A stretch of 64,000 nucleotides of DNA from Archegozetes longisetosus (lineage: Eukaryota; Arthropoda; Arachnida; Sarcoptiformes; Trhypochthoniidae). The position numbers and the translations under genes are program-made. The stretch lies in contig JAEMBT020000002.1 in NCBI GenBank assembly GCA_018873245.2, positions 11,654,001 through 11,718,000 of the forward strand, given 5' to 3'. A model generated the notes under the pieces. The model had not been told where the DNA came from, searched no databases, and saw only the letters and a list, made by a program, of their open reading frames with translations. Shown here piece after piece: positions 35,801-43,915 of the stretch (the first letter of the stretch is position 1; each line of letters starts with the position of its first letter).

Positions 35801-38605
35801 TACTTCTTCGGAAATTAAAATAAAACCATTTTGTGCATATTCTTTTAGTGAAGATGTAGACTGAAATAATTCTTGTTCGTCAAGGGTTTCGCACAACTTC
35901 TTTCCTGTGGTTGAAGAAAATTATTTTGCATCTTATCATAGAATATATTTATATAAAGTTTATCTTTGATTTCGCATACTTAATTGCAACCTAACGTATA
36001 TAAAGTAATAATAATTGTATTTTTAAGTAATTAAAAATTGCATGAAATATTATTGGTCAATTATCGTCTTGTGGGTTTGGAGAGAACTACACGTCCAAGA
36101 GAGTTATTCAGGCATCATTAGACTCAGATTAATGGATGAGAAGAGTGAATATATAACTAATCAGATTGGGTCTGGTTGAAATTTAAAGTTAGGTTAGGTT
36201 GAGTATTAATTCCCGAGAAACCCAAAGAGTTTCTTCGAGATCGCCGGGATAGGTCGGCAAAAAGCAGTAGCCTTCTAGAGCCTACTTTGGAGTTGTCTGT
36301 TACAATTTTTAGGGTAATGGTAACTAAAGCTTGAGTGGCAAGGGCATTGAGATGGATATTCTACTCAGCTTGAGAATCTGTGTCAAATGGCTACCCCTAA
36401 TTTTTTTGGTTAGGAGTAATTGAATCTCCCTTGTTCGGGTTAGGGTCAGTATTTTAGAAGTTTCGGGGACTAGAACGTCACGAAGAGTATCATCTTGCTG
36501 TGCTGTTAAACTAAATTCAATTGCACTGTTCTTGACTTTATAGGTCCCCAAATCGGACCCAATCTGTGGGACGACAAGTGATCAGGTTGTCTTAAAACTA
36601 GAAACCCCAACTAACTAGTTTAATATTTTTTTAAAAATAAAACTGGTATGTTTAACTAGTCAATGAGAAAGAGTTATAAATAATTTAATTTAGTGGGGAT
36701 GTTTTTTCAGAACATAATATCTTTAGTGAAATTATTTTGTTACATTTAAATAATGTAATTGTTTAGTAAATTATAAGAGGCAATCAATAATGTGTCTCCT
36801 CAATTTTTTTGTTTTCAGTAACTTATTAACTTAACTTTAAATGAATATATTACTGAAGATACGGGTATCACAATAAATAGTTTAACCCCAAATATATCAC
36901 TACTTATCCTATTCGTTCTAGAAGTTAATTTATCCGACTCAATGTATAAGAGCCTGAATCGAATTCGTTGGTTGGTTGTGCGAAAGATATCATATTAGCG
37001 TTTATTCTGATGGACTTGTATTTTACAAATATAAGTTAGTTCAATGTTAATTCATTTGTCATAAATCAAAGATAATCGCTGTAAGTATTAATAGTCTATA
37101 ACTATTAATCACTTTGACTACTTAATAGAATAGGTTTTTAAAATAAAGGTTGTTTAAAAACAGCGAATTTAATAGGAAATACTTATTAATCGACATATAA
37201 AGGAAAGACAATTATGAATTCTATACGACTATATGCACAATTTGACAAGAAGGGGGTACCAAAGTATTCTATTTATCTCATTTAATTAGAACGTCAATTT
37301 GAACATTTATAAGTCTTCTGTACTTTAGCTATATATCGCAGCTTAAAATCTATAGTTTTTAATGGATATTTTCATTGTCACTATCGTAATGATCGTGCTT
37401 CACAGTGTTATCAAGATGTTCGGTTGCTGAAAGTTCTTCCAATTTTAGCTATAATCTTTAGAAGTTAAGATTCAAGTTGTAATTAAAACCACTTATTAGT
37501 TCGCTTTCTTGCATAAGTGCTATCAGCAAAAAGATTATTTGCTTGAAAACAAATAAGCGCTCAAAAAAGCATTATTTTTCCCAGGAATTGTTAATTTAGT
37601 TTCCATAGTGTAAAAATTGACTCAAAAGTTTTAATTTCAAAACTTTATTCATATCAGTTACTAAAGGGCGAATGTTTGACTTACTATTGAGAGATCCTTT
37701 AATTTTTAGCGCTAGGTCTAACCTTTATTCTTTTAATGATTGTACTTTATCTGATATTTATGCTTGAATGTGATTTATTTTGGGACTATTTTATCCAAGT
37801 GTCAGTTAGATATGGTATCAATTGTGCCAAAAGCCCTACAGATCTGATATAGATTTTATTTCTGAAATTTACTGAGAATGATTTTATCTCAAAGTGGAAT
37901 CAAAATACTTTTCAATTCCTCAGCACGGGTTCAATCCAACTCCTATTAGAAAGGCATGACATTGAATTATAAACTTTATTTTCTTCGACATTGCGGTTAT
38001 TAAACATAAGTTCAGGGTTATGTCTTGCAATTAACATTAACGAAGTTGCAGCTATACTATTTTTGCGCAAGTTTTCATTTATTTGCAAATTCAATAACAA
38101 AATTGTGCACAATAACTGATTCTTACTCACCGATTTCTTGAACAGGCACATTTTTTCCTTTGGTTACTGTAGAGATGATATCATTATCACTCACATTATA
38201 AACATAATCACTATTGTGATCCATTAAATGCTTCTTAATAGTGTTCTTAGAGTCCGTATATCTTTCACTGATTACTACTGTCTGTTGGTAGAAATGTGAT
38301 GGCATTACATTTTCAATTTCTTGAAGTTCTCTTTCTTCTCTCTCTCGTTTCTCCCTCTCCAGTCTCTCTCTTTCTTGCCTCTCCCTCTCTAGTCTCTCTC
38401 TTTCTTGTCTCTCCCATTCCAATCTTTCCCGTTCTCTTCGTTCTCTCTCTTGCCGTTCTCTTCTCTCTCTTTCCCGATTTTCACTTTGAATTCGCTGTGT
38501 ATGAACTCTCGCCTGTTCTGCTCTGCAGGCTGGATGAGTACACCCATAGCACAAACAAGGAGTGACACCGCAACGATTAGGACACCGCGAACCACTGCCC
38601 CCCAT
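17045..38605 (-). CDS. Giant SecA-like motor protein, 13-exon model
   Basis: Joining 38131-38605, 32939-35904, 29570-31361, 29177-29468, 27470-28452, 25759-26409, 24148-24681, 22589-23083, 21171-21617, 20278-20423, 18909-19788, 18026-18132 and 17045-17812 at GT/AG sites gives one open frame of 10,536 bases (3,511 residues). Order: Cys-rich and Arg/Glu-rich head (1-158), HEAT-like helices (159-1147), TPR region (1148-1740), SecA-type DEAD motor (about 1740-2400), TPR (2500-2590), hydrophobic Gly/Ala module (2700-2800), helical region (2880-3220), possible OTU-like fold (3220-3370), acidic repeats to the end. SecA in bacteria and plastids drives preproteins through SecY. Here only the motor is SecA-like, so the role is unknown. 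Exons 3-13 join with strong sites and conserved sequence across junctions. The exon 2 to 3 join uses a weak donor and could instead separate two genes. No signal peptide. Confidence 0.72.
18026..18132 (-). CDS. Giant gene exon 12: short hidden exon
   Basis: 107 bp, from GACTTAG to GAAAAG|GTACCT, entering in phase 1 and leaving in phase 0 as both neighbours require. It encodes ILINTTTFMRIFSTENYIRP and ends RIQLQRYPKLEK. Read with exon 13 this looks like the middle of an OTU-type cysteine-protease fold, a tentative reading. Confidence 0.68.
18909..19788 (-). CDS. Giant gene exon 11: long helical region
   Basis: Opens ALHYTYEALKPEIMEPIINA. About 290 residues of charged amphipathic helices, likely coiled coil, with no catalytic motif seen. 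The acceptor follows ATAACTTTAG; the donor is CCAG|GTATTC, phase 1. Confidence 0.85.
20278..20423 (-). CDS. Giant gene exon 10: short hidden exon
   Basis: 146 bp, bounded by ATTATTAG and TTG|GTATGC. It completes the phase-1 codon of exon 9 and ends in phase 0 as exon 11 needs. It encodes KAWTTTKDFVNNAANKL and then RSVANKAVEKGIGL, helical and of similar style to exons 9 and 11. Without it exons 9 and 11 do not fit in phase. Confidence 0.8.
21171..21617 (-). CDS. Giant gene exon 9: Gly/Ala helical module
   Basis: Splicing reads GLIG|EGIGDIVTGIEAAVSG without a break. FSWIDYLKNKAMSIVASIAA and following Gly-Ala-Val repeats are amphipathic and hydrophobic. This kind of sequence occurs in large secreted or toxin-like multidomain proteins, but I cannot assign a family with certainty. 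Ends phase 1 at GTAAGG. Confidence 0.85.
22589..23083 (-). CDS. Giant gene exon 8: TPR end and hydrophobic segment
   Basis: The acceptor TTAAATTCGCAG yields NKG|DDGYKEDAIKCLQKSIEI, a continuous TPR across the junction. Near the end PPPPWQWLNILGVFLLGV leads into a 40-residue Gly/Ala/Val-rich stretch ending SSVGSGLIG, able to form a membrane or buried hydrophobic hairpin. Donor GTAAGATA, phase 1. Confidence 0.88.
23127..23763. mobile_element. Inverted-repeat element in intron 7, TA-flanked
   Basis: The two arms of about 200 bp are inverted copies (left 23127-23325, right 23558-23763). Ends are CAGTAT...ATACTG with TA on each side, the Tc1/mariner signature. It has no coding capacity. Its edge lies 44 bp upstream of the exon 8 acceptor. 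Confidence 0.8.
24148..24681 (-). CDS. Giant gene exon 7: motor end and start of second TPR
   Basis: Splicing gives ARQG|QPGTSEIVLNYEEL, as expected after SecA motif VI. A charged helix follows (HIKEEREREELKNCEKIL), then a TPR start (YDRAIENFNRAIESDENFAE). The TPR is cut by intron 7 and completed in exon 8. There is no bacterial-type C-terminal zinc-binding tail. Confidence 0.88.
24845..24920 (-). repeat. Dispersed repeat copy in intron 6
   Basis: Inverted partner of 36175-36262 with the same blocks (AACCTATCCCG, AGAAACTCTT, CAACCTAACC). Confidence 0.55.
25378..25475. repeat. Short inverted repeat in intron 6
   Basis: ACATAGGTCCAAAACCACTGA on the left faces TCAGTGTAAGCCTATG on the right, both next to ATGTTA-like ends. 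A roughly 100-bp imperfect hairpin, perhaps a miniature element. A (TA)8 run follows at 25535-25551. Confidence 0.45.
25759..26409 (-). CDS. Giant gene exon 6: second half of the SecA motor
   Basis: LWSNGLHQFLQMKH matches the SecA EGLHQAVEAKE segment, YRRYGSQIYGLTGTLGSE matches the YxKLxGMTGTA motif, ATNLAGRGTDI is motif V and DQAAGRCARQG (ending residue 2387) is motif VI with both arginines. The acceptor follows CTAATATTGTAG and the donor is GTATGTAA, phase 1. Confidence 0.93.
26803..27123. mobile_element. Palindromic miniature element in intron 5
   Basis: Left and right halves are inverted copies (ends CTTCACTTCCAAA against its partner near 27120), and a tighter hairpin sits in the centre around GAATTCTGTAGAATT. 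No ORF. About 320 bp. Confidence 0.7.
27470..28452 (-). CDS. Giant gene exon 5: SecA DEVD box and insert domain
   Basis: The splice regenerates R, then HEYSLTQARGDRQFNVV runs into IVDEVDSMLID. DEVD (1862-1865) is the SecA form of the DEAD-box motif II. The next 300 residues occupy the place of the SecA preprotein cross-linking insert, but I see no clear similarity to the bacterial one. The exon ends with ITPVDFQSTG, the conserved return to the motor. Confidence 0.93.
29177..29468 (-). CDS. Giant gene exon 4: SecA Walker A region
   Basis: Starts GQQNLGRLARITTGEGKS after splicing, so the Walker A motif TGEGKS (residues 1757-1762) sits just after the junction. SSPVLAQRDANEF corresponds to the SecA LAxRDAE motif and YGTSTMFEADILR to the SecA signature YGTxxEFxFDYLR. 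Intron 3 before it is 101 bp and intron 4 after it is 724 bp. The donor is GTAAAG, phase 2. Confidence 0.93.
29570..31361 (-). CDS. Giant gene exon 3: TPR and helical linker to the motor
   Basis: The exon opens VSVGIIEALVLKNKCDEAL, then two TPR-like units (HLGESLRKIGNLSEAQKWL and NKWILTRLGLTSLQLLQF). About 450 residues of helical sequence follow. The last residues, RNSQIISLLFLLKG, form the lead-in that in SecA-like helicases precedes the Walker A exon. Ends in phase 1 at GTTAGTAAA. Confidence 0.85.
31362..32938 (-). other. Spacer or intron 2 of the giant gene
   Basis: If it is an intron, the donor is GTATCG (weak) and the acceptor TCTTTTTCCATTGCTGAAG (good pyrimidine tract), phase 0 on both sides. 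If it is intergenic, it should hold a poly(A) site and a promoter. TTTATT (AATAAA on the minus strand) occurs near 32080, but such hexamers are frequent in AT-rich DNA. No ORF of interest. Confidence 0.45.
32939..35904 (-). CDS. Giant gene exon 2: HEAT/ARM-like array
   Basis: One 988-codon open exon of repeating amphipathic helix pairs about 40 residues apart, for example ISEEVIESLEYFFENY and VSENVLDIMSHLTQY. This is the pattern of HEAT or ARM solenoids, which bind other proteins. There is no catalytic motif. The frame would run on to a TAA at 32912-32914, so if the weak donor AAG|GTATCG at 32938 is not used this exon ends a separate gene of about 1,155 residues. Confidence 0.75.
36175..36262 (+). 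repeat. Dispersed repeat copy in intron 1
   Basis: GTTAGGTTAGGTTGA, then AAGAGTTTCT and CGGGATAGGT, in the same order as the reverse complement of 24845-24920 in intron 6. An old interspersed family with two copies here. Confidence 0.55.
37380..37870 (+). repeat. Dispersed repeat, inverted partner at 48.4-48.8 kb
   Basis: Blocks such as TCAAGATGTTCGGTTGC and CAGATCTGATATAGATTTTA reappear in reverse complement and matching order at 48440-48780. Non-coding; family unknown. Confidence 0.6.
38131..38605 (-). CDS. Giant gene exon 1: Cys-rich and Arg/Glu-rich head
   Basis: The ATG has A at -3 and G at +4, and an in-frame TAA lies upstream with no other Met between. Residues 8-27 have six Cys (C-P-N-R-C...C-L-C-Y-G-C-x4-C), a possible zinc site. 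Residues about 40-105 are nearly all Arg and Glu, a charged single helix or coiled coil. The exon ends in phase 1 at GTGAGTAAG, a near-ideal donor, and exon 2 starts with the two bases needed. Confidence 0.72.
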
Positions 38606-39224
38606 ATTTTTAATAAACTTTTGTTTATTAAAAATTTAAATTAACAAAATTTTAAAATATTGTCAATGAACTCAAACTCAAAGTCTTACAAAATATTTAT
38701 AATTTACTGAGCCACAGTAAGTTTAACTTCAACTAAATATCCTATTCTTCTTACTCTTTAGGAATAAATGTCACAATCTTGATATGATATGACTTGTAGC
38801 ATATTACTAGGGATTCCTAATAAAATCTCGAAATGTTTGGATGTTTGCCAGACATCAAAATAGTGTAAATTAATTCTGAAGTTGTGAAGGAAACTGATAA
38901 GAGTCAAGCTGATTTTATTAAGGGGATCTCAAGTGGGGACAGGCAAGTCAAATGCATTAGAGTTGCCAGTAGTTCGCGTGTCATTCTTGAATTTTCAACG
39001 TATTGCAATATAATTTGTTGCACAACAGTATATTAAAATGAGTACATGTAAATATATTAGTGTTTAAGATAAAAAGTCTCATTAAAAAATGTGAATGCCA
39101 ATTGAATTGAATTTTTATTATTTATACACGCCGTTCACTCAACTAATTGCTGATATCACGCGAGGACGTGTTTAACAATTTAGAATACATTAAAATAAAA
39201 TAACAATCAAATTTAAAAACTAAG
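38606..39224. other. Upstream region of the giant gene
   Basis: No ORF. It should contain the giant-gene promoter and 5' UTR. The far end merges into the 3' part of a LINE. Confidence 0.45.
38694..38701 (-). promoter_or_regulatory. Possible TATA box of the giant gene
   Basis: TATAAATA on the minus strand, about 90 bp upstream of the exon 1 ATG. In such AT-rich DNA this is weak evidence. Confidence 0.25.
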
Positions 39225-39557
39225 CATGAAATGAACGACTTTTCAAATTAGCTATAAAATGCTTAAGATTGCCAGTTTTGCGGATGTTCACGTCTATTTT
39301 GTTGAGAACTTTTACTCCTGAATAAAAAATAGAGTTAAGAAAACGTTCAAATGACTTTTAGGTAAAATTAGCTCATTATTCTTTGAGGATCTAGTTTTTA
39401 GATATTCTTTAAAGTTAAAAAAGGAATGACATCTAAAAGCAGATAATTTGTATAAGCATTTGTACATAAAAATACATGAAAAATAGTTTCTTCTTTCAAT
39501 AAAAGGAATCCATCTGAGTTCTCTAAAAATACTCCAATAATCAGAATTATAAGAGCA
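39225..39557 (-). mobile_element. LINE (jockey-like) 3' part, interrupted
   Basis: The minus strand reads the C-terminal region of a non-LTR reverse transcriptase ORF: LRWIPFIERRNYFSCIFMYK, then RSSKNNELILPKSHLN, and after a shift KVLNKIDVNIRKTGNLKHF. It continues the fragment at 40426-41089, the two being split by the Tc1-type element between them. Confidence 0.75.
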
Positions 39558-39559
39558 TA

Positions 39560-40423
39560 CAGCCAACACGAAAACTAACTTTAGGGATACAAAGCTTTAT
39601 AACTTTTGAACCACTCATTCAATTTTGATGCGGTTTTTTAAATGAAGAAAAACTCCCCCGGTTTTATAAAAATTTGTTAAAATCATAAAATCACAATTGA
39701 AGAAAAAATTATAAAGGAAAAATCGAGTTTACATGAAATTTTAAATTCGGGTACAAAATAAATTTAATGTAAACATAATTTATTGTTGAACTGATGCCCA
39801 GAATTTATTCTTATTTTGATCTTTGAATAAATTTGGAAGCAAATCATTCAATTAATTAAAATTAATATTTATTTAATTATTAATTATTAATTGAAATGCC
39901 TTTAACTATTAAAGAGAGAGAATTAAAATTTCGAAAATTTATAAAATTGAGGGCACAGGGACTAAAGAGATCGGCAATTGTGAAAGTTGGTAAGTATTGA
40001 CAGTAAATTATATTTTATTTACTGATGAGAATGTCGGGGCTATGATCAAAGGCTTGGTGAGAAGTGAAAGGCCTCTTATTACATCTAAAGAGGATATTAA
40101 TCAATGTTCTGAGCGCAGCTCATAAAAGGATGTGTGACGTTTCCTGGCGGGAATACTTTATAAATTTGGTTCAATCAATGCCTCGTCGCTTAGAATCTAT
40201 TCGCGAGGCTTCTGGGGGTTATACTAAATACTAATTTTTATTAAATTCTTGTTTTTTAAATAAAGTATAATTTGACTAATCTACTTTGTTGTTATTCATT
40301 CTATATCTAAGTTTTTATTAACCGGGGGAGTTTTTCTTCATTTAAAAAACCGCATCAAAATTAAATGAGTGGTTCAAAAGTTATAAAGCTTTGTATCCCT
40401 AAAGTTAGTTTTCGTGCTGACTG
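39560..40423 (+). mobile_element. Internally deleted Tc1-type element inside the LINE
   Basis: The 864-bp element has arms of about 105 bp as near-perfect inverted repeats; ends CAG(C/T)CA(A/G)CACGAAAAC are flanked by TA on both sides, the Tc1/mariner target duplication. Inside, the plus strand keeps the transposase N-terminus (MPLTIKERELKFRKFIKL, a helix-turn-helix start) and, after a gap, the C-terminus YFINLVQSMPRRLESIREAS ending G-G-Y-T-K-Y stop. The catalytic middle is gone, so it is non-autonomous. Confidence 0.85.
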
Positions 40424-40425
40424 TA

Positions 40426-41089
40426 TTATTCTTGCTGTTCGTTTTTGAGTTTGACAATTCCATCTAAATATGATTAGTAGGTAAAGCCACAGACACAAGT
40501 TCCATAATCAAAAATAGGCAAAGTGTCTTGTAAACTAAGTTCACTGACTTTTTAGGCAAGACATCGAAGTCTTGCTAAAAAGTTTACTCTTTTGATAATT
40601 TTATCCTAATATAATTAATATGACTTTTGAAAGAGAACCTATCATCGAAAATCACGCCAAGAATTTTAGTTTCATTGACTCTCTTTATAGCACTATTACC
40701 AATGTTTATATTTAAATTACCACAGTAGCGACCCCAAAGATTTATCAACATATAGTTAGATTTATCTGTATTTAGAGAAAGTTTGTTGCAGTTCATCCAC
40801 ATATTGATATTAACAAGAGATCTGTTGATTTTCTGTTCCAAATCGAAGTAATTATCGACAGAAAACAATAGTACTATCATCTGCATAAAAAATATTTCGC
40901 TCTCAATGTTAACTGCAGATAAATCATTGATATAAATGGAGAAAAGAAGAGGACCTGAAAGACTTCCTTGAGAAACACCAATAGATACTTCTTTGCATTG
41001 CGAAACTTTGTTCTTTTCTTTAACAAATTGTTTGTGGTTTCTTAAATATGAAGCGAACCATAGAACCAATTTTATTGTAGTTTTTCTTT
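40426..41089 (-). mobile_element. LINE (jockey-like) reverse transcriptase fragment
   Basis: The minus strand encodes VLWFASYLRNHKQFV, GVSQGSLSGPLLFSIYINDL (RT domain 4 type), a frame slip where the catalytic Y-A-D-D box should be, WMNCNKLSLNTDKS and ETKILGVIFDD. These are RT motifs in the right order. There is no 5' ORF1 or endonuclease, so the copy is 5'-truncated and dead. Confidence 0.85.
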
Positions 41090-42526
41090 TAATCTCTGGG
41101 CAGATTTTTAAATGAATCTAAACAGCGTCCGGGGTGCAGGAAGTTAGGTACACCATAGTTTGTATAGGATAAGGGGCTATGGAGGTGAATAAAGGTATTT
41201 CAATCTTTTATGTTTTACTTGACTTTGGGAAACCTGAACTATACAAGAACAATATTACAATGTAATATTTTTTTCGATACTCCCAAGACAAAATTATTCA
41301 ACACAGCGTTTAATAATTAAGTAAATATTCGCGAACAAATTTAATTGTAGTAAACCATTTTTATGAAAACTTCGTTGATATTACAGCTTACATGAAACTT
41401 TAAGTTTGAAAATTTAAAGTATTCAGTCTTAGCCTTCATATGTGCATATAATGTAATGACTTTTGCTATATTACTTAACTAATAGTAGATGTTTTAAGAG
41501 GCTTTCAGTTTGGGTCTATTTTCAAAATAAAATCCTCGCTGACATTTGGGCACTTTAATTTCTAACAGACTTCAATCAGAACCTAATGCATAAATCATTT
41601 GAATGAACACAATTCATAACCGGTTATTGAGGAACACATAGAAGAGAGGAAAACTTATTCAAAGTTGTGCTTAGGGATGTCAATAAATGCTTATTCTGTT
41701 ATAGAAACATATGCTTATTTTTAAATATGAATAAAATGCGAATCAAAAACAATAATCAAAATAGAATCTAAAAAAAGGTTAAGTGAAGATAATGGGTTAT
41801 TACTTGTGTTCATTTGTATGAGGACACTGCTGATTATAGACATACTTATATGCATGTCTACTTATGAGTCTTATTAAGGTTGGTCTCACTTTGGCATTCA
41901 AATAAAGAAGTTGTGCATAAATCTTGATTTTGTTACAAGATACACAATGGATTGCAACGTTCAGTGATCGTTCTCATTAATTCTATAATCAATTCTCCAA
42001 AAGTATCATAAGCTCTATTCCAGCACATTTATATGTCAAAGAATGGTCGTTTCCTTCAGTCAGGACTCAGAGGTGAAGGTTAGTTTCGCTGTTGTATTAG
42101 CCATTTCGGGAGGTCTGGCGATATTAAGACCTGTATATAGTGCTCAGAAAATGCGTGTTCAAATAAACAAATCATTTCAAAATGAAAGAAGGATTCCATT
42201 ATAACATTGGCCCTTCCCCTCAAAAATGGATAAAATAATTTTTTTAGAACATGGGGAAAACCAATTGAACTCATTTATAATGCAAAAAATTGAAATTTAT
42301 CGTATTGTTGTTTTTGTGCAATTTTTTAAAAATATTAACAAAATAGATGTGAAAAATCGAATTTTAGCTAAATACAAATGAAAAAGAATATGATTTTTTG
42401 CAATTGAAAAAATTTTAATTAATGAAGAGATTAATAAGGAAGCTTGAAAAAATATTTATGTAAAGAAGTTTCAAAGTCAGCATATTTCATTGCAAAGTTA
42501 CACTCTTGACTGATGAACCTTAGATA
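41090..42526. other. Non-coding stretch
   Basis: No recognisable ORF, repeat end or RNA gene seen. Confidence 0.45.
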
Positions 42527-43074
42527 AAGGAGGAATAGGAATAATCACTTAAAACCTGCCGATCGAGTGATTTTGATCAAATTCAATATAGTTATAGTCC
42601 ATGTCCAACTATTAAGTTTGACCAAAGGTTTGACCCGATTCCGCGCCTCGTGCGAGATTTAAAGTGGTTATAATCTAAAATACGGAAAACTATTTCAGCG
42701 AAACGGGACAAGATAGAAACACCAAACCAACGCAAATATGAGTAAAAATTGATTCTAAACAATGTGAACATTTCAAAACCAGTACTATACGTACAAATAT
42801 ATTTCATGAAAAAGTGAAAATTTTGAAATTTTCCCCTATCTTTGTCCATAGAGTCCCAAAAGATTTTTTTCTGTGTAATTATAGAGTAACATCTTACCTA
42901 CACAAAACAACAAAATAACTTTTAGGGACTCTATGGGCAAAAATAATATTGACAAAAAACTAAACAGTGTAATGTATTCGCAATTGTATACGTGTAAATA
43001 TAATTATATACATATAAGTATACTGAGTTTGATCAAAATCGGTCCATTAGAACGCTTATTCCTACCCTACCTTT
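42527..43074. mobile_element. Inverted-repeat element, non-coding
   Basis: The left end (AAAGGAGGAATAGGAATAA, later GATTTTGATCAAA) is matched by the reverse complement of the right end near 43074. A second inverted pair, CCATAGAGTCCC at about 42850 and GGGACTCTATGG at about 42930, lies inside. Foldback-like, about 550 bp. Confidence 0.65.
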
Positions 43075-43811
43075 AATATGTTTTATTTGAGAACCTGACT
43101 AAAGTTTATTTAAGCAGTATGTAATAAATGTGATTTCAAAACTCAATACAAATTCTATTGCAACGAGCTAATGGAGCACCTGTCGCCATCTTCCGGCAAC
43201 CGGTGTTCCATAACATTATTAAGTGTTCTAAATTTCTAAATTGCTAACTATCTTAATTATAATTGAATTAAACAACACTTCATAAATCCACACATTTAAA
43301 AGCATTAACCAAAACATAATAGTCACTACCATTGTTGAGCTTGTGTAGATATCTAATTTCATTGTATCCAAAATTAATGTTATTATAATTGTTAACCGTG
43401 ATAAAATAAATATGTAAATACCTTAAGTATTAATCCGTTAGGATTATCTAGCAATCTGTCTATGATCTATGATCGATATTGTTAGTACAATAAAAAATCC
43501 CTTAATCTTAACGCCTAATCTTTTTATTCTCAACCCAGTTCCTCTGACCCGCTGAAGTTGTACCGTGCTTAATCGAGCACGTACTCTTCAGTCTTTACCC
43601 CCTGTCCTCTAATTCTATAAAGCAGCGACACGCCGGTATCTCCATACCAGTCTGGAGAACCGGTCAACGGGGCATCTTAGCCACCAGTCCAGTTTCACTA
43701 TAATTATTATAAAATGATGAGGTTTAAATTTTTTAACATTAATTGTTTTAAACATATTTAAAATAATTTGAAGATGAATAAAATTGAATTTTTGGTTTTT
43801 GTATTTTTTTA

Positions 43812-43915
43812 ACATGTTACCCCAAAAGGGCTAGCTTTTCCTTTTAACCAAAGCTTATTTAGATAAAGTTGTTTTTAGGAAAAATTCCCAAGCTAGCCCT
43901 TTCGGGGTAACATGT
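43812..43915. repeat. Near-perfect 104-bp hairpin
   Basis: Two 25-26 bp stems, ACATGTTACCCC(A/G)AAAGGG then CTAGCTT, face each other with one mismatch around a loop of about 52 bases. It is more GC-rich than its surroundings. A tiny miniature element is likely. Confidence 0.75.

Larger units (their letters stand above)
35905..38130 (-). other. Giant gene intron 1 (2.2 kb)
   Basis: GTGAGTAAG donor and TTCTTCAACCACAG acceptor. It holds repeat copies (36175-36262 and 37380-37870) and no convincing extra exon. Confidence 0.6.

Noticed and set aside
36178..36210. GTTAGGTTAGGTT as an arthropod (TTAGG)n telomere tract
   Set aside because: Only two units, inside a dispersed repeat that recurs at 24.9 kb; similar short words near 20.8 and 61.9 kb are also isolated.
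38296..38644. Plus-strand Ser/Phe/Leu-rich ORFs opposite exon 1
   Set aside because: They are the antisense shadow of the Arg/Glu-coding repeat in exon 1 and have no features of their own.
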